From assembly GCA_017379955.1 (NCBI GenBank), contig JAFNVE010000118.1:1-6210 (forward strand): 6,210 nt of DNA. Reading direction: 5' to 3'. The stretch is from Tidjanibacter sp. (lineage in GTDB: Bacteria; Bacteroidota; Bacteroidia; Bacteroidales; Rikenellaceae). Made by a program: the position numbers and the translations under genes. Below the pieces are notes generated by a model. That model was given only the letters and a program-made list of their open reading frames with translations, did not search any database and had not been told where the DNA came from. Below, piece by piece: positions 6,108-6,210 of this stretch. Position 1 is the stretch's first letter, and the number at the start of each line of letters is the position of its first letter.

Positions 6108-6144
6108 AAAAAAGTCGGTTCGCCGATAGCGAAGGTCACTTCGC
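6108..6144 (-). terminator. Tandem hairpins with a T6 tract facing the minus strand
   Basis: Two small stems are adjacent: TCGG/CCGA (6115-6118 with 6123-6126, 4-nt loop) and GCGAAG/CTTCGC (6129-6134 with 6139-6144, 4-nt loop). An A6 run at 6108-6113 lies on their left, so on the minus strand the hairpins are followed by TTTTTT. That is terminator geometry for transcription entering from the right. On the plus strand there is no T-run after them, so they are poor terminators for the response regulator, but they may stabilise its mRNA 3' end. Confidence 0.35.
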
Positions 6145-6164
6145 CCCGCCATTTGGTCGTTTCA

Positions 6165-6197
6165 CCCCCGAAGGTATATTATTAATACTTTTGGGGG
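6165..6197 (+). terminator. 13-bp hairpin with CCCCC/GGGGG foot, terminator or operator
   Basis: Bases 6165-6177 pair with 6185-6197 over 13 bp (G-T pairs at 6170/6192 and 6173/6189) around the loop ATTATTA. Five C-G pairs form the foot. TTATCTTTGC follows directly, T-rich enough for an intrinsic terminator of the two-component operon, which otherwise has none. The same tail is a perfect -7 box, so the palindrome could instead be an operator inside a promoter for a gene to the right. The window ends before this can be decided. Confidence 0.5.
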
Positions 6198-6198
6198 T

Positions 6199-6206
6199 TA
6201 TCTTTG
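6199..6206 (+). promoter_or_regulatory. Possible -7 box of a gene beyond the right edge
   Basis: TATCTTTG matches TAnnTTTG exactly and is identical to the mazG -7 box, including the following C. No TTTG lies 19-21 bp upstream; that interval (6174-6179) reads GTATAT inside the hairpin. If real, it would start a plus-strand transcript at about 6210 or later. The competing reading is the T-rich tail of a terminator. Confidence 0.45.
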
Positions 6207-6210
6207 CAAC

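Overview
The window looks like a chromosomal segment of a Bacteroidota bacterium, most likely order Bacteroidales. Three things point there: -7 boxes of the TAnnTTTG type, near absence of Shine-Dalgarno sequences before the genes, and gene content (lipoprotein GH20 hexosaminidase, LytS/LytTR-type two-component pair). Low-complexity intergenic DNA with TTTTGAA heptamers and TCCCAT motifs resembles that of Alistipes and its relatives, but this is an impression from memory and not proof of genus.

Layout, left to right. Positions 1-266 hold no recognisable gene but are dense in structure: degenerate TCCCAT motifs, a perfect 16-bp inverted repeat that looks like a terminator, four tandem heptamers, and a 100-bp nested palindrome with terminal inverted repeats flanked by AGAT on both sides. 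Positions 267-2279 (minus) encode a lipoprotein beta-N-acetylhexosaminidase (GH20). A 121-bp divergent promoter region follows, in which the -33 element of the hexosaminidase directly abuts the -7 box of the next operon. Positions 2401-3744 (plus) hold a two-gene unit: mazG (nucleoside triphosphate pyrophosphohydrolase) and a gamma-class carbonic anhydrase-like hexapeptide-repeat protein, 12 bp apart and followed by a probable terminator. Positions 3882-6043 (plus) hold a second two-gene unit: a multi-pass membrane histidine kinase of the LytS/His_kinase family and a LytTR response regulator, again 12 bp apart. The last 167 bp carry several hairpins, ending in a 13-bp stem followed by TTATCTTTGC, which could be the terminator of the two-component operon or the promoter of a gene beyond the window.

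Functionally the window joins three unrelated units: glycan salvage at the cell envelope (GH20), housekeeping nucleotide-pool cleaning with a metal-binding left-handed beta-helix protein, and an envelope-sensing signalling pair with an unrecognised extracytoplasmic region. I see no defence system, CRISPR array, rRNA or tRNA. The coding content is ordinary; the less ordinary signals are intergenic: the MITE-like palindrome beside the hexosaminidase, the abutting divergent promoters, the inverted repeat in the kinase leader, and the ambiguous hairpin at the right edge.
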